7,451 nt of DNA from Chloroflexota bacterium (GCA_003694775.1 RFJV01000405.1:1-7451); one strand, 5' to 3'. Numbered from the stretch's first letter, positions 1-5,516 are shown. Made by a program: numbers and translations. Notes: generated by a model not told the origin, from the sequence alone.

Positions 1-761
1 CTTCCGTCTTTCTCTGCCACCAGAGGCGAGCCGTTTCTGACGGCGACAATTTCGGCGATGATACCGAGGGCAATTTCGGTGGGGTCGCGGCGGCCAATAT
101 CCAGGCCGATGGGCGCGTGCAGGCGGTCAATCTGGGCCTGGGTCAGACCGGCCTGCCGGAGCCGTTCCAGGCGCAGGGCATTGGTACGGGTACTGCCCAG
201 CGCGCCCACATAAAAGGCCTGGCTCGGCAAAGCGACCAGCAGAGCGGGGTCGTCTATCTTGGGGTCGTGCGTTACGGTGACTACGGCGGTATCGCCGGTC
301 AGTCCAATTTCCGGCAGGGCCTCATCGGGCCAGCGATTGATGATATGGTCAACATGGGGAAACCGCTCCGGTGAGGCAAAGACAGTACGCGGGTCGACCA
401 GATAAGTGGTAAACCCCAGCGGGCGGGCAAAGTGCACCAGGTCTACGGCAATGTGTACCCCACCCACAATGATGAGCCGCGGCGACGGGCGGTGCACGTC
501 AAAAAACACCTCGATACCGTCGGCATACTTGCCTGCCGGTCCGTACCGACGGCTGTCCGTGGTCCGGTAGCGCAGAAGGTCACGGGCATCGGACAGAATC
601 TGCCCGGCCCAGGGGGTTTCCAGCAGAGGGCCGGCGGGAGGGTCGTTGTCGGGGATAACGGCCTTTGTGCCCAGCAGTTCCTGCGGCCCGCGCACTATCA
701 CTGCCAGGGCCACGGCCCGGTCCTGTTTGATGTACGATTTCAGCAGGTCGAACAGTGACAT
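1..761 (-). CDS. XdhC C-terminal (Rossmann) domain protein, partial at window edge
   Basis: This is the C-terminal half of an XdhC/CoxI-type factor. Family members bind molybdenum cofactor and help mature xanthine dehydrogenase or CO dehydrogenase in the cytoplasm. Translating the minus strand from ATG at 761 gives 253 residues with no stop before the edge, so only the extreme C-terminus is missing. The N-terminal 85 or so residues are variable. A Rossmann strand-loop (LIIVGGVHIA, G100-A105) follows, then VTHDPK, YVGALGSTRT (184-193) and the XdhC signature HAPIGLDIG (215-223), followed by EIALGIIAEIVAVR. The glycine loop reads GGVHIA where GAGHVA is usual. The gene starts 9 bases after the stop of the N-terminal half. 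An AGGTG Shine-Dalgarno-like site overlaps that stop, which suggests translational coupling. Family assignment is firm; the enzyme it serves is not visible here. Confidence 0.93.
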   Translation of the reverse strand, partial: MSLFDLLKSYIKQDRAVALAVIVRGPQELLGTKAVIPDNDPPAGPLLETPWAGQILSDARDLLRYRTTDSRRYGPAGKYADGIEVFFDVHRPSPRLIIVGGVHIAVDLVHFARPLGFTTYLVDPRTVFASPERFPHVDHIINRWPDEALPEIGLTGDTAVVTVTHDPKIDDPALLVALPSQAFYVGALGSTRTNALRLERLRQAGLTQAQIDRLHAPIGLDIGRRDPTEIALGIIAEIVAVRNGSPLVAEKDG

Positions 762-770
762 CAGCCGCAC

Positions 771-1085
771 CTACCAGTCCAGACGTTCTACAAAAATATC
801 AATTTTACCGCCGCAGGTCAACCCGACCTCCCAGGCCAGGTCGTCGGCAACGCCGTAGTGCAGAAGTTTGGGTCGTCCGGTTTTGAGCACCTGCATAGCC
901 TCCTCGTAGACCGCGTTCTCCACACAGCCGGCACTGACCGAGCCGACCATTTCCCCGCGGTGGTTGACCGCCATTTTGGCGCCGGGCTGTCGGGGGGATG
1001 ACCCCCAGGTATTGATGACCGTGGCGATGGCAATCCTGTCGCCGCGGGCCTGCCAGGCTTCAATTTGAGGCAAAATTTCTTTCAC
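771..1085 (-). CDS. XdhC/CoxI N-terminal domain protein (stand-alone)
   Basis: This 104-residue protein is the XdhC_CoxI N-terminal domain as a separate polypeptide. It matches the family almost end to end: GSSPRQPGAKM (28-38), GSVSAGCVE (48-56) and WEVGLTCGGKI (85-95), including the conserved cysteines C54 and C91 thought to take part in cofactor handling. In many bacteria this domain is fused to the Rossmann domain encoded by the next gene; here the two are split. The start is GTG at 1085-1083, supported by a strong AAAGGAG site 7-8 bases upstream and by alignment of the first residues with the family. It lies 202 bases downstream of the acyl-CoA ligase on the same strand. The upstream leader is made of GGTAGCAA-type octamer repeats. 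Confidence 0.95.
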   Translation of the reverse strand: MKEILPQIEAWQARGDRIAIATVINTWGSSPRQPGAKMAVNHRGEMVGSVSAGCVENAVYEEAMQVLKTGRPKLLHYGVADDLAWEVGLTCGGKIDIFVERLDW

Positions 1086-1092
1086 CGTACAG

Positions 1093-1099
1093 CTCCTTT
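1093..1099 (-). promoter_or_regulatory. Ribosome binding site deciding the GTG start of the XdhC N-terminal gene
   Basis: The minus strand reads AAAGGAG here, 7 bases before GTG at 1085. It is a near-consensus Shine-Dalgarno sequence and supports the non-ATG start. The octamer repeat array begins only a few bases further upstream. Confidence 0.8.
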
Positions 1100-1102
1100 A
1101 TG

Positions 1103-1163
1103 GCAAAGTAGCAAAGTAGCAAGGTAGCAAAGTAGCAGGTAGCAAGGTTGCAGGGTAGCAGGG
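1103..1163. repeat. Octamer tandem repeat array, GCAAAGTA/GCAAGGTA type
   Basis: About eight head-to-tail units of 7-8 bases run through the gap: gcaaagta (1103, 1111), gcaaggta (1119), gcaaagta (1127), gcaggta (1135), gcaaggtt (1142), gcagggta (1150) and gcaggg (1158). Units vary mainly at the fourth to sixth bases. The same unit in reverse complement (tgctaccc) forms another array at 3079-3116, on the other side of the acyl-CoA ligase gene. If the gap is transcribed, this array lies in the leader of the XdhC N-terminal gene. Function unknown. Confidence 0.9.
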
Positions 1164-1173
1164 CAAGCACCAG

Positions 1174-1231
1174 CACCTGGGATCCTGACTGTCCCGGTCG
1201 GCCACCTGGGATCCCGACCGTCCCGGTCGGC
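1174..1231. repeat. Two tandem copies of a 29-base GC-rich repeat
   Basis: Two adjacent 29-base copies (1174-1202 and 1203-1231) both begin cacctgggatc and end gtcccggtcggc. They differ at only two positions, both C/T. The second copy contains a perfect 6-base inverted repeat, CCGACC and GGTCGG, around gtccc (1214-1230). In the first copy two C-to-T changes weaken that stem. There is no spacer between copies, so this is not CRISPR. Confidence 0.85.
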
Positions 1232-1241
1232 CAGGAGGGTA

Positions 1242-1264
1242 GTCCCGGCATCCCTATGCCGGAC
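1242..1264 (-). terminator. Hairpin downstream of the acyl-CoA ligase gene, possible terminator without a U-tract
   Basis: The arms GTCCCGGCA (1242-1250) and TGCCGGAC (1257-1264) pair over 8 bases with one bulged C and a 6-base loop. The hairpin lies 23 bases past the acyl-CoA ligase stop. No T-run follows on the minus strand, so it does not meet the standard for an intrinsic terminator. It could be an mRNA-end stabilising hairpin or part of the repeat family next to it. Confidence 0.3.
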
Positions 1265-1280
1265 GGAGTGCAAGCCCCCT

Positions 1281-1308
1281 TCATCCCTCATCCCTCATCC
1301 CTCATCCT
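1281..1308. repeat. Heptamer tandem repeat TCATCCC, four copies
   Basis: Units lie at 1281, 1288, 1295 and 1302 (tcatccc three times, then tcatcct), exactly 7 bases apart. The array overlaps the 3' end of the acyl-CoA ligase gene. On the minus strand it encodes the last residues MRDEG and supplies the TGA stop. The same heptamer occurs on the plus strand at 4472-4506, between the FGE-like and SIR2-like genes. Confidence 0.9.
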
Positions 1309-2988
1309 TCCTTTTCCTTCCCTCTCCAGCCATTCTTCGCGCAGTTTGCGCCGCAGGACTTTTCCGGCCAGGGTTTTGGGCAGTTCCTCCCGAAAGACTA
1401 CCAGCCGGGGCTGTTTGTACGGCGCCAGCCGCTCCCGGCAGAAGGAGCGAATCTCCGCCGCGGTCGCCGTTTGGCCCGGCTTGAGGGTGACAAAGGCGGC
1501 AATCTTCTCTCCCCGCAGGCCGTCCGGCAGACCGACCACCGCGGCTTCCAGCACCTTGGGGTGCTGGTACAGCACTTCTTCCACCTCGCGGGGGTAAACG
1601 TTGTATCCCGCGCTGAGAATCAGGTCCTTCTTCCGGTCGACGATATAAAAATAGCCTTCTTCGTCCATGCGGGCAATATCGCCGGTCCGAAGCCAGCCGT
1701 CCACCAGGGTACGGGCCGTTTCGTCTGCCGCATTCCAGTACCCCTGCATCACCTGCGGCCCCTTGACCAGCAGTTCGCCGGCTTCACCGACCCCCAGCTC
1801 CCGGTCGGGGTTGTTCACGTCCACTATTTTAGCATCAGTGCCGATAATGGGCACACCGATACTGCCGAACTTGCGCCGTCCCCTGCGCGGGTTGACGTGC
1901 GTCACCGACGCGGCCTCGGTCAGGCCGTAGGCCTCGGCAATGCGCGTCCCCACGCGGGCCTCAAACTGCTCCATCACCTCCACCGGCAGGGGCGAGGCGC
2001 CGCTGAACATGGCCTTGATAGAAGACATATCCACCCGGTCGATACCGCGGTAGTTGTTCAGGGCCGCGTACAGGGCCGGGACACCGGTAAAAAAGGTGGG
2101 CCGCTCCGACTGGATGGCATCGACGATGGTTTTTATTTCCGGGCGGGGAATCAGAATCAGCGTCGCGGCCAGATATACCCCCAGGTTCATCAGGCCGTTC
2201 ATCCCGTAAACGTGGAAAAAGGGCATAATGGCCAGCGCCCGGTCTTCCGCATCCTGATGACCGGCCAGCAGAAAGGTGCGAATCTGGCAGATGCTGGCAA
2301 TCAGATTGCGGTGGGTCAGCATGGCCCCTTTGGGCAGGCCGGTGGTTCCCCCCGTATACTGGAGGCAGGCCAGGTCGGTGGGCTGGAGGTCAACCGGCGG
2401 TGGGGCCGGGTATTTGCGGGCCAGAATTCGCCACCAGGACAAGACCGTGTCGCTGTACCTGACCGAGACCCACTGCCCGCGGCGGCGAAGCGCCAGCGGG
2501 GCCAGCCATTTCTTGAAGGCCGGCATATAATCCTGAATCCCCGACAGGATGACATACTGGACCGGCAGTTTGGTGCGCACCTCCTGAATCTGAGGCCAGA
2601 ACAGGTCCAGGCTGAGCACCATTTTCACCCCGGCATCGCCCCACTGGTGCTCCAGTTCACGGGCCACATACAGGGGATTGGTCATCACCGTCACCGCGCC
2701 CAGCGACAGCACCGCGTAGTAGGCAATGATGGTTTGGGGACAGTTGGGCATCATAATCGCCACCCGGTCCCCTTTGCGAATGCCCAGGCTGTACAATCCC
2801 GCCGCCAGCCGGTCGACCTGCCCCAGCAGGCGCGCGTACGACATCCGGGCGCCCATAAAAACGGTCGCCGTCTGTTTCGGATACCGCCGCGCCGAATTCC
2901 TCAGCAGGTCCGGCACGGTCCACGGCGGAATCGTCAGCTCCGCCGGGACATCCGGGTCATAAAATTTCAGCCACGGTCGAGATAACAT
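1288..2988 (-). CDS. fadD: Long-chain fatty-acid:CoA ligase (AMP-forming)
   Basis: A 566-residue member of the ANL superfamily that activates fatty acids to acyl-CoA through an acyl-adenylate, using ATP and CoA, before beta-oxidation or lipid synthesis. Seen in order: WLKFYDP at the N-terminus, typical of long-chain ligases; the phosphate-binding loop YTGGTTGLPKGAMLTH (211-226); MPFFHVYG (255-262); YGLTEA (354-359); GWLRTGD (431-437); the hinge around DRKKD (451-455) with SAGYNVYPREVEEVL; and PKTLAGKVLRR with the adenylation lysine K543. Length is normal for the family, and all catalytic motifs are intact. The start at 2988 is chosen by homology, because no Shine-Dalgarno sequence precedes it. 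The last residues (MRDEG) come from a heptamer repeat and look like a secondary extension. The exact chain-length preference cannot be read from the sequence. Confidence 0.95.
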   Translation of the reverse strand: MLSRPWLKFYDPDVPAELTIPPWTVPDLLRNSARRYPKQTATVFMGARMSYARLLGQVDRLAAGLYSLGIRKGDRVAIMMPNCPQTIIAYYAVLSLGAVTVMTNPLYVARELEHQWGDAGVKMVLSLDLFWPQIQEVRTKLPVQYVILSGIQDYMPAFKKWLAPLALRRRGQWVSVRYSDTVLSWWRILARKYPAPPPVDLQPTDLACLQYTGGTTGLPKGAMLTHRNLIASICQIRTFLLAGHQDAEDRALAIMPFFHVYGMNGLMNLGVYLAATLILIPRPEIKTIVDAIQSERPTFFTGVPALYAALNNYRGIDRVDMSSIKAMFSGASPLPVEVMEQFEARVGTRIAEAYGLTEAASVTHVNPRRGRRKFGSIGVPIIGTDAKIVDVNNPDRELGVGEAGELLVKGPQVMQGYWNAADETARTLVDGWLRTGDIARMDEEGYFYIVDRKKDLILSAGYNVYPREVEEVLYQHPKVLEAAVVGLPDGLRGEKIAAFVTLKPGQTATAAEIRSFCRERLAPYKQPRLVVFREELPKTLAGKVLRRKLREEWLEREGKGRMRDEG

Positions 2989-3078
2989 GAGTAATTGTGA
3001 ATGGTGAATGAGTCAAGCCTTGCCGAACTTGCCCTTACAACCACAGCCTGATGCCCTGCCCCCTGCTCCCTTGCCCCC

Positions 3079-3116
3079 TGCTACCTGCTACCCTGCTACC
3101 CTGCTACCCTGCTACC
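3079..3116. repeat. Octamer tandem repeat array, TGCTACCC type
   Basis: Five units start at 3079, 3086, 3094, 3102 and 3110. The first lacks one C, and the three central units are identical (tgctaccc). A degenerate extension of ccctgc/ccctgct type reaches back to about 3053. The unit is the reverse complement of gggtagca, found in the array at 1103-1163, so related arrays sit in opposite orientation on the two sides of the acyl-CoA ligase gene. Confidence 0.9.
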
Positions 3117-3121
3117 TTGTT

Positions 3122-3130
3122 ATTATGACA
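3122..3130 (-). promoter_or_regulatory. Possible extended -10 element for the acyl-CoA ligase gene
   Basis: The minus strand reads TGTCATAAT: a TGn extension plus CATAAT, five of six matches to TATAAT. No convincing -35 is visible at 16-18 bases. If used, the transcript would start near 3115 and have a leader of about 125 bases consisting largely of octamer repeats. This is a weak prediction. Confidence 0.3.
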
Positions 3131-3213
3131 CAAATTCCTCAAAAATACCATCCCCCCTATGTACCTGAATGCGTTTCGTTTTGGTGACCACCCAGGCCAT
3201 CCGCGAATTTTTC

Positions 3214-3307
3214 ACGAATAGACGAAATTACGAATTTACGAATAGACGAATTTACGAGGGACAAAAACGTACTTTCGTACTTTCGTACTTTCGTAATTTC
3301 GTAATTT
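3214..3307. repeat. Two facing octamer arrays forming a large imperfect hairpin
   Basis: Left arm: five octamers starting at 3214 (acgaatag, acgaaatt, acgaattt, acgaatag, acgaattt). Right arm: five octamers starting at 3268 (cgtacttt three times, then cgtaattt twice). The arms are inverted relative to each other, with a 14-base centre (3254-3267). The longest perfect pairing is 13 bases, 3222-3234 with 3290-3302; other registers pair at each ACGA/TCGT core. Period 8 is exact across both arms. Function unknown; it could be a cruciform-prone regulatory spacer or a short mobile repeat element. Confidence 0.9.
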
Positions 3308-3360
3308 CCCGCGTTCATCCCAGCCGGCTGATGGTAATAGGAAAAAATTCCCAAATCGTG

Positions 3361-3366
3361 TATAAT
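3361..3366 (+). promoter_or_regulatory. Promoter -10 box (TATAAT) for the FGE-like/SIR2-like/FHA-STAND operon
   Basis: A perfect TATAAT lies 39 bases before the ATG at 3406, in the right place for a leader of about 33 bases. The -35 region is poor (taggaa at 17-base spacing, three of six matches). The spacer contains GGAAAAAATTCC (3340-3351), with GGAA/TTCC symmetry, a possible operator. A weak -35 with a consensus -10 would fit an activator-dependent promoter, but this is inference. Confidence 0.6.
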
Positions 3367-3405
3367 GTTCACGCGGTTACTTTGCCAAAACAGGAACACC
3401 GTCCG

Positions 3406-4431
3406 ATGACCACCCTCAGAGAACTGCGGCAGAGAGTTCACCACAACCTGCTGATACTCAAAGAACGGGAAGCACGCTATGCCGGCTCCCCACCGCTGGA
3501 CCTGCTGAACCAGATTCAAGACCACCAGACTGCCCTGGAATTGATTAACCAGGCCCTGAACCAGCCCAACCCGGACCTGGAAGCCCTGAAAGAAGCCCTG
3601 CGTCCCCTGCTGGTTGCCGCCAACATCGAACAGCTCGACCTGGACAACCTGAAGCCCGAACTGCCCCTCCAGCCCTACGAGCCGGAAACCGTACTCATCC
3701 CTGCCGGGCCGTTCTGGATGGGACAGGACGCCGGGCCGGACATACCGCCGGAAGAAACACCCCGGCACCAGCTTGACCTGCCGGCCTACCGGATTGGCAA
3801 ATACCCGGTCACCCACCGGCAGTACGCGGTCTTCATTCAGCAGAACCCGGCCCAGAAAGTGCCGCAGAGAGCCGGCTGGTTCCTGCGAGAACCGCCTTCA
3901 GACCTGCTCGACCACCCGGTGGTGGGCGTAAACTGGGCCGATGCCGTGGCCTACTGCCGCTGGCTGAGCGAGCAGACCGGTCGGTACTACCGTCTGCCCA
4001 CCGAGGCAGAATGGGAAAAAGCCGCCGCCTGGACCGGTTCCGAAGCCCGCCTTTATCCCTGGGGAAACCGGTTTGAACCCGGACGGTGCAACTCCCGCGA
4101 AGCCGGCCTGAACCGTACCACCCCGGTGGGAGCCTATTCGCCCCAGGGCGACAGCCCTGCCGGCTGTGCCGACATGGCCGGCAATGTGCAGGAATGGGTC
4201 AGCACCCTGTGGGGAAGCGACCTGCAGAAGAGTGACTACCCGTACCCGTACCGTCCCGACGACGGGCGGGAAGCCTTAACCCCGCCCCACCTGTACCGCG
4301 TTTACCGGGTGTACCGGGGCGGCTCTTTTCGGGACGACCGGTTCCGGGTTCGATGCAGTGCCCGCGGTCGGGCCGACCCGGACGCCCGCAGTCGCTGGAG
4401 AGGATTCCGCGTCGTCCGGGAAGAGAGGTAG
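3406..4431 (+). CDS. FGE-sulfatase (SUMF1/EgtB/PvdO-like) fold protein with helical N-terminus, probably noncatalytic
   Basis: A 341-residue protein. Residues 1-55 (MTTLRELRQR onward) are charged and helical, resembling the short adaptor-type helices found before effector domains in Chloroflexota and cyanobacterial signalling proteins. Residues 95-337 form an FGE-sulfatase domain: IPAGPFWMG (98-106), EETPRH (116-121), YPVTHRQY (133-140), HPVVGVNWADA (170-180), RLPTEAEWEKAA (196-207), YPWGN (217-221), MAGNVQEW (257-264), RGGSF (304-308), RCSAR (316-320) and GFRVV (333-337). True formylglycine-generating enzymes have two active cysteines between GGSF and the RCxAR motif; this protein has FRDDRFRV there and no cysteine. 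It is therefore unlikely to make formylglycine and may act as a C-lectin-fold binding module. The start at 3406 is preferred over an upstream in-frame ATG at 3169: it follows the TATAAT box and a cagga site, and the upstream codons are repeat sequence. It is the first gene of the operon, 94 bases before the SIR2-like gene. Confidence 0.88.
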   Translation: MTTLRELRQRVHHNLLILKEREARYAGSPPLDLLNQIQDHQTALELINQALNQPNPDLEALKEALRPLLVAANIEQLDLDNLKPELPLQPYEPETVLIPAGPFWMGQDAGPDIPPEETPRHQLDLPAYRIGKYPVTHRQYAVFIQQNPAQKVPQRAGWFLREPPSDLLDHPVVGVNWADAVAYCRWLSEQTGRYYRLPTEAEWEKAAAWTGSEARLYPWGNRFEPGRCNSREAGLNRTTPVGAYSPQGDSPAGCADMAGNVQEWVSTLWGSDLQKSDYPYPYRPDDGREALTPPHLYRVYRVYRGGSFRDDRFRVRCSARGRADPDARSRWRGFRVVREER

Positions 4432-4471
4432 CAAGGTCGGGATGTGGGATTAAGGCGTTCCGCCCCGTCCT

Positions 4472-4506
4472 TCATCTTTCATCCTTCATCCCTCATCCTT
4501 CATCCT
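4472..4506. repeat. Heptamer tandem repeat TCATCCT, five copies
   Basis: Units lie at 4472, 4479, 4486, 4493 and 4500 (tcatctt, tcatcct, tcatccc, tcatcct, tcatcct), with exact 7-base spacing. It is the same heptamer family and the same strand as 1281-1308. It fills most of the gap between the FGE-like and SIR2-like genes and would be within their shared transcript. There is no hairpin, so it should not terminate transcription. Confidence 0.9.
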
Positions 4507-4525
4507 TTTTAATGCGAGGTCTGGT

Positions 4526-5515
4526 ATGCCCAGAATTAAAATCGGCCAACCTAAAATTGCCCGGACCTGGAAGCAAACCATCGCCGAACGGATTCGCGCC
4601 GGCAAGGTTGTGCCGATTGTCAGCAACGTGGTCGGCAACAACCTGGTGCTGGGTGGTCACGATAAGCTGGTGGCCGATTACGCCCGCTACACCGGCTACC
4701 CCCTCGACGACCGCAGTTTACCCCACATCGCCCAGTTTACCAGCGTCATCGACGAAAGCGTGGGCGACCCGCGGGGGGTCAAAGAGGATTATATCAACTT
4801 TGTCAAAAATAAACTCTTCGACCTGGCCGAGCAGAACGGCGTCCCGCGCGATACCCTGGACGAGCTGGAAGATGTCTTCGACGATGTGGTCTTCTCCGAG
4901 TTTGCCGAGCGGCTGGGCTATCCCCGCTACGAAAACGACCCCACCAACCCTCTGCTCATTCTGGCCGAGTTTCCCTTACCCATCTACCTGACCACCTGCT
5001 ACCACGACTTCCTGGAAACGGCCCTCCGGCGGGCCGGCAAACGCCCCCATACCGACATCTGCCGCTGGCACGAAGGCCTCAAAGGCATCCCCTCCGTGTT
5101 CGACGACGGCTACCAGCCCAGCCGGAACGAGCCGCTGGTGTACCACCTGCACGGCCTGGACACCTATCCCGGCTCGCTGGTGCTGACCGAAGATGACTAC
5201 ATGGAGTTCCTGGTGGCCATTTCCCAGAACCTGGGCCGCGATACCGACCCCATCCCCCGCCGTGTCCGGCAGGCTATGGCCGACTCCTCCCTCCTGCTCC
5301 TGGGATACAACCTGCAAAGCTGGGACTTTCGCTCCCTGTTTTGGGGACTCATCAAACCGCGGCCCCTCCAGCAGACCAGCGTCTTTGTCCAGCTTATGCC
5401 CGGCGAAGCCGAAAAGCTGTTTCTGCAGAAATATCTGAATGAATTCGAGTTCAAAGTCTATTGGGGCGACGTGTCGCAGTACGTGCAGGAACTGCGACAG
5501 CTTGTGTCCGAGTAG
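4526..5515 (+). CDS. SIR2_2-like domain protein with altered NAD-site residues
   Basis: A 329-residue cytoplasmic protein whose main part resembles the SIR2-like (SIR2_2) domain found in bacterial NADase effectors of defence and signalling systems. Visible marks: a VVPIV strand (28-32) where the glycine-rich NAD loop should begin; PIYLTTCYHDFLE (152-164), matching the family pattern TTNYDDFL/M; YHLHG (206-210) with the catalytic-type H209; LVLTEDDYMEFLV (218-230); and LLLLGYNLQSWDFRSLF (256-272). Two departures stand out. The N-terminal loop lacks a GxG motif (SNVVGNNLVLGG, 33-44), and the Asn normally needed for NAD chemistry is C158, with H160 where Asp is usual. It may be a divergent enzyme, act on another nucleotide, or only bind. 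No membrane segment or signal peptide is seen. ATG 4526 is preceded by gcgaggt at a good distance. The downstream FHA-STAND gene follows after 14 bases. Confidence 0.82.
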   Translation: MPRIKIGQPKIARTWKQTIAERIRAGKVVPIVSNVVGNNLVLGGHDKLVADYARYTGYPLDDRSLPHIAQFTSVIDESVGDPRGVKEDYINFVKNKLFDLAEQNGVPRDTLDELEDVFDDVVFSEFAERLGYPRYENDPTNPLLILAEFPLPIYLTTCYHDFLETALRRAGKRPHTDICRWHEGLKGIPSVFDDGYQPSRNEPLVYHLHGLDTYPGSLVLTEDDYMEFLVAISQNLGRDTDPIPRRVRQAMADSSLLLLGYNLQSWDFRSLFWGLIKPRPLQQTSVFVQLMPGEAEKLFLQKYLNEFEFKVYWGDVSQYVQELRQLVSE

Positions 5516-5516
5516 C

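Larger units (their letters stand above)
2989..3405. other. Divergent intergenic region, 417 bases, rich in short repeats
   Basis: This gap separates the leftward acyl-CoA ligase from the rightward three-gene operon, so it should hold promoters for both. It contains two tgaatgg-type heptamers (2998-3011), a pyrimidine-rich stretch grading into the TGCTACCC array, two facing octamer arrays (3214-3307) that are much more AT-rich than the surroundings, a CAGCCGGCTG palindrome (3321-3330) and a TATAAT box (3361-3366). An open frame from 3169 crosses the octamers into the FGE-like gene, but its upstream residues are repeat-derived. No credible gene lies here on either strand. Confidence 0.8.

Noticed and set aside
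117..758. Short plus-strand open frames of 85 and 108 residues near the left edge
   Set aside because: They are antisense to the XdhC Rossmann-domain gene, which carries clear family motifs on the minus strand.
1103..1308. CRISPR array
   Set aside because: The repeats are directly adjacent without unique spacers, and unit lengths of 7, 8 and 29 bases do not form a repeat-spacer pattern. No cas gene is present.
1471..2985. 504-residue open frame on the plus strand
   Set aside because: It is the antisense of the acyl-CoA ligase gene, whose minus-strand product has every family motif. The plus-strand product shows no recognisable domain and has the Pro/His/Gln/Arg-rich look of a GC-rich shadow frame.
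3321..3330. CAGCCGGCTG palindrome as an operator
   Set aside because: A perfect 10-base palindrome is expected several times by chance in a window of this size, and no second copy or known regulator motif supports it.
3169..3405. N-terminal extension of the FGE-like protein from an upstream in-frame ATG
   Set aside because: The extra 79 codons run through the octamer arrays, giving repeat-derived residues, and through the TATAAT promoter box. The family-like sequence starts only at 3406.
3157..3816. 219-residue open frame on the minus strand
   Set aside because: It overlaps the octamer arrays and the antisense of the FGE-like gene, has no domain and no plausible ribosome site.
4321..4431. 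Variable repeat of a diversity-generating retroelement at the end of the FGE-like gene
   Set aside because: The position fits, but the segment has no AAC/AAT codons or adenine-linked pattern, and no template repeat or reverse transcriptase is in the window. Kept only as a check in the findings.
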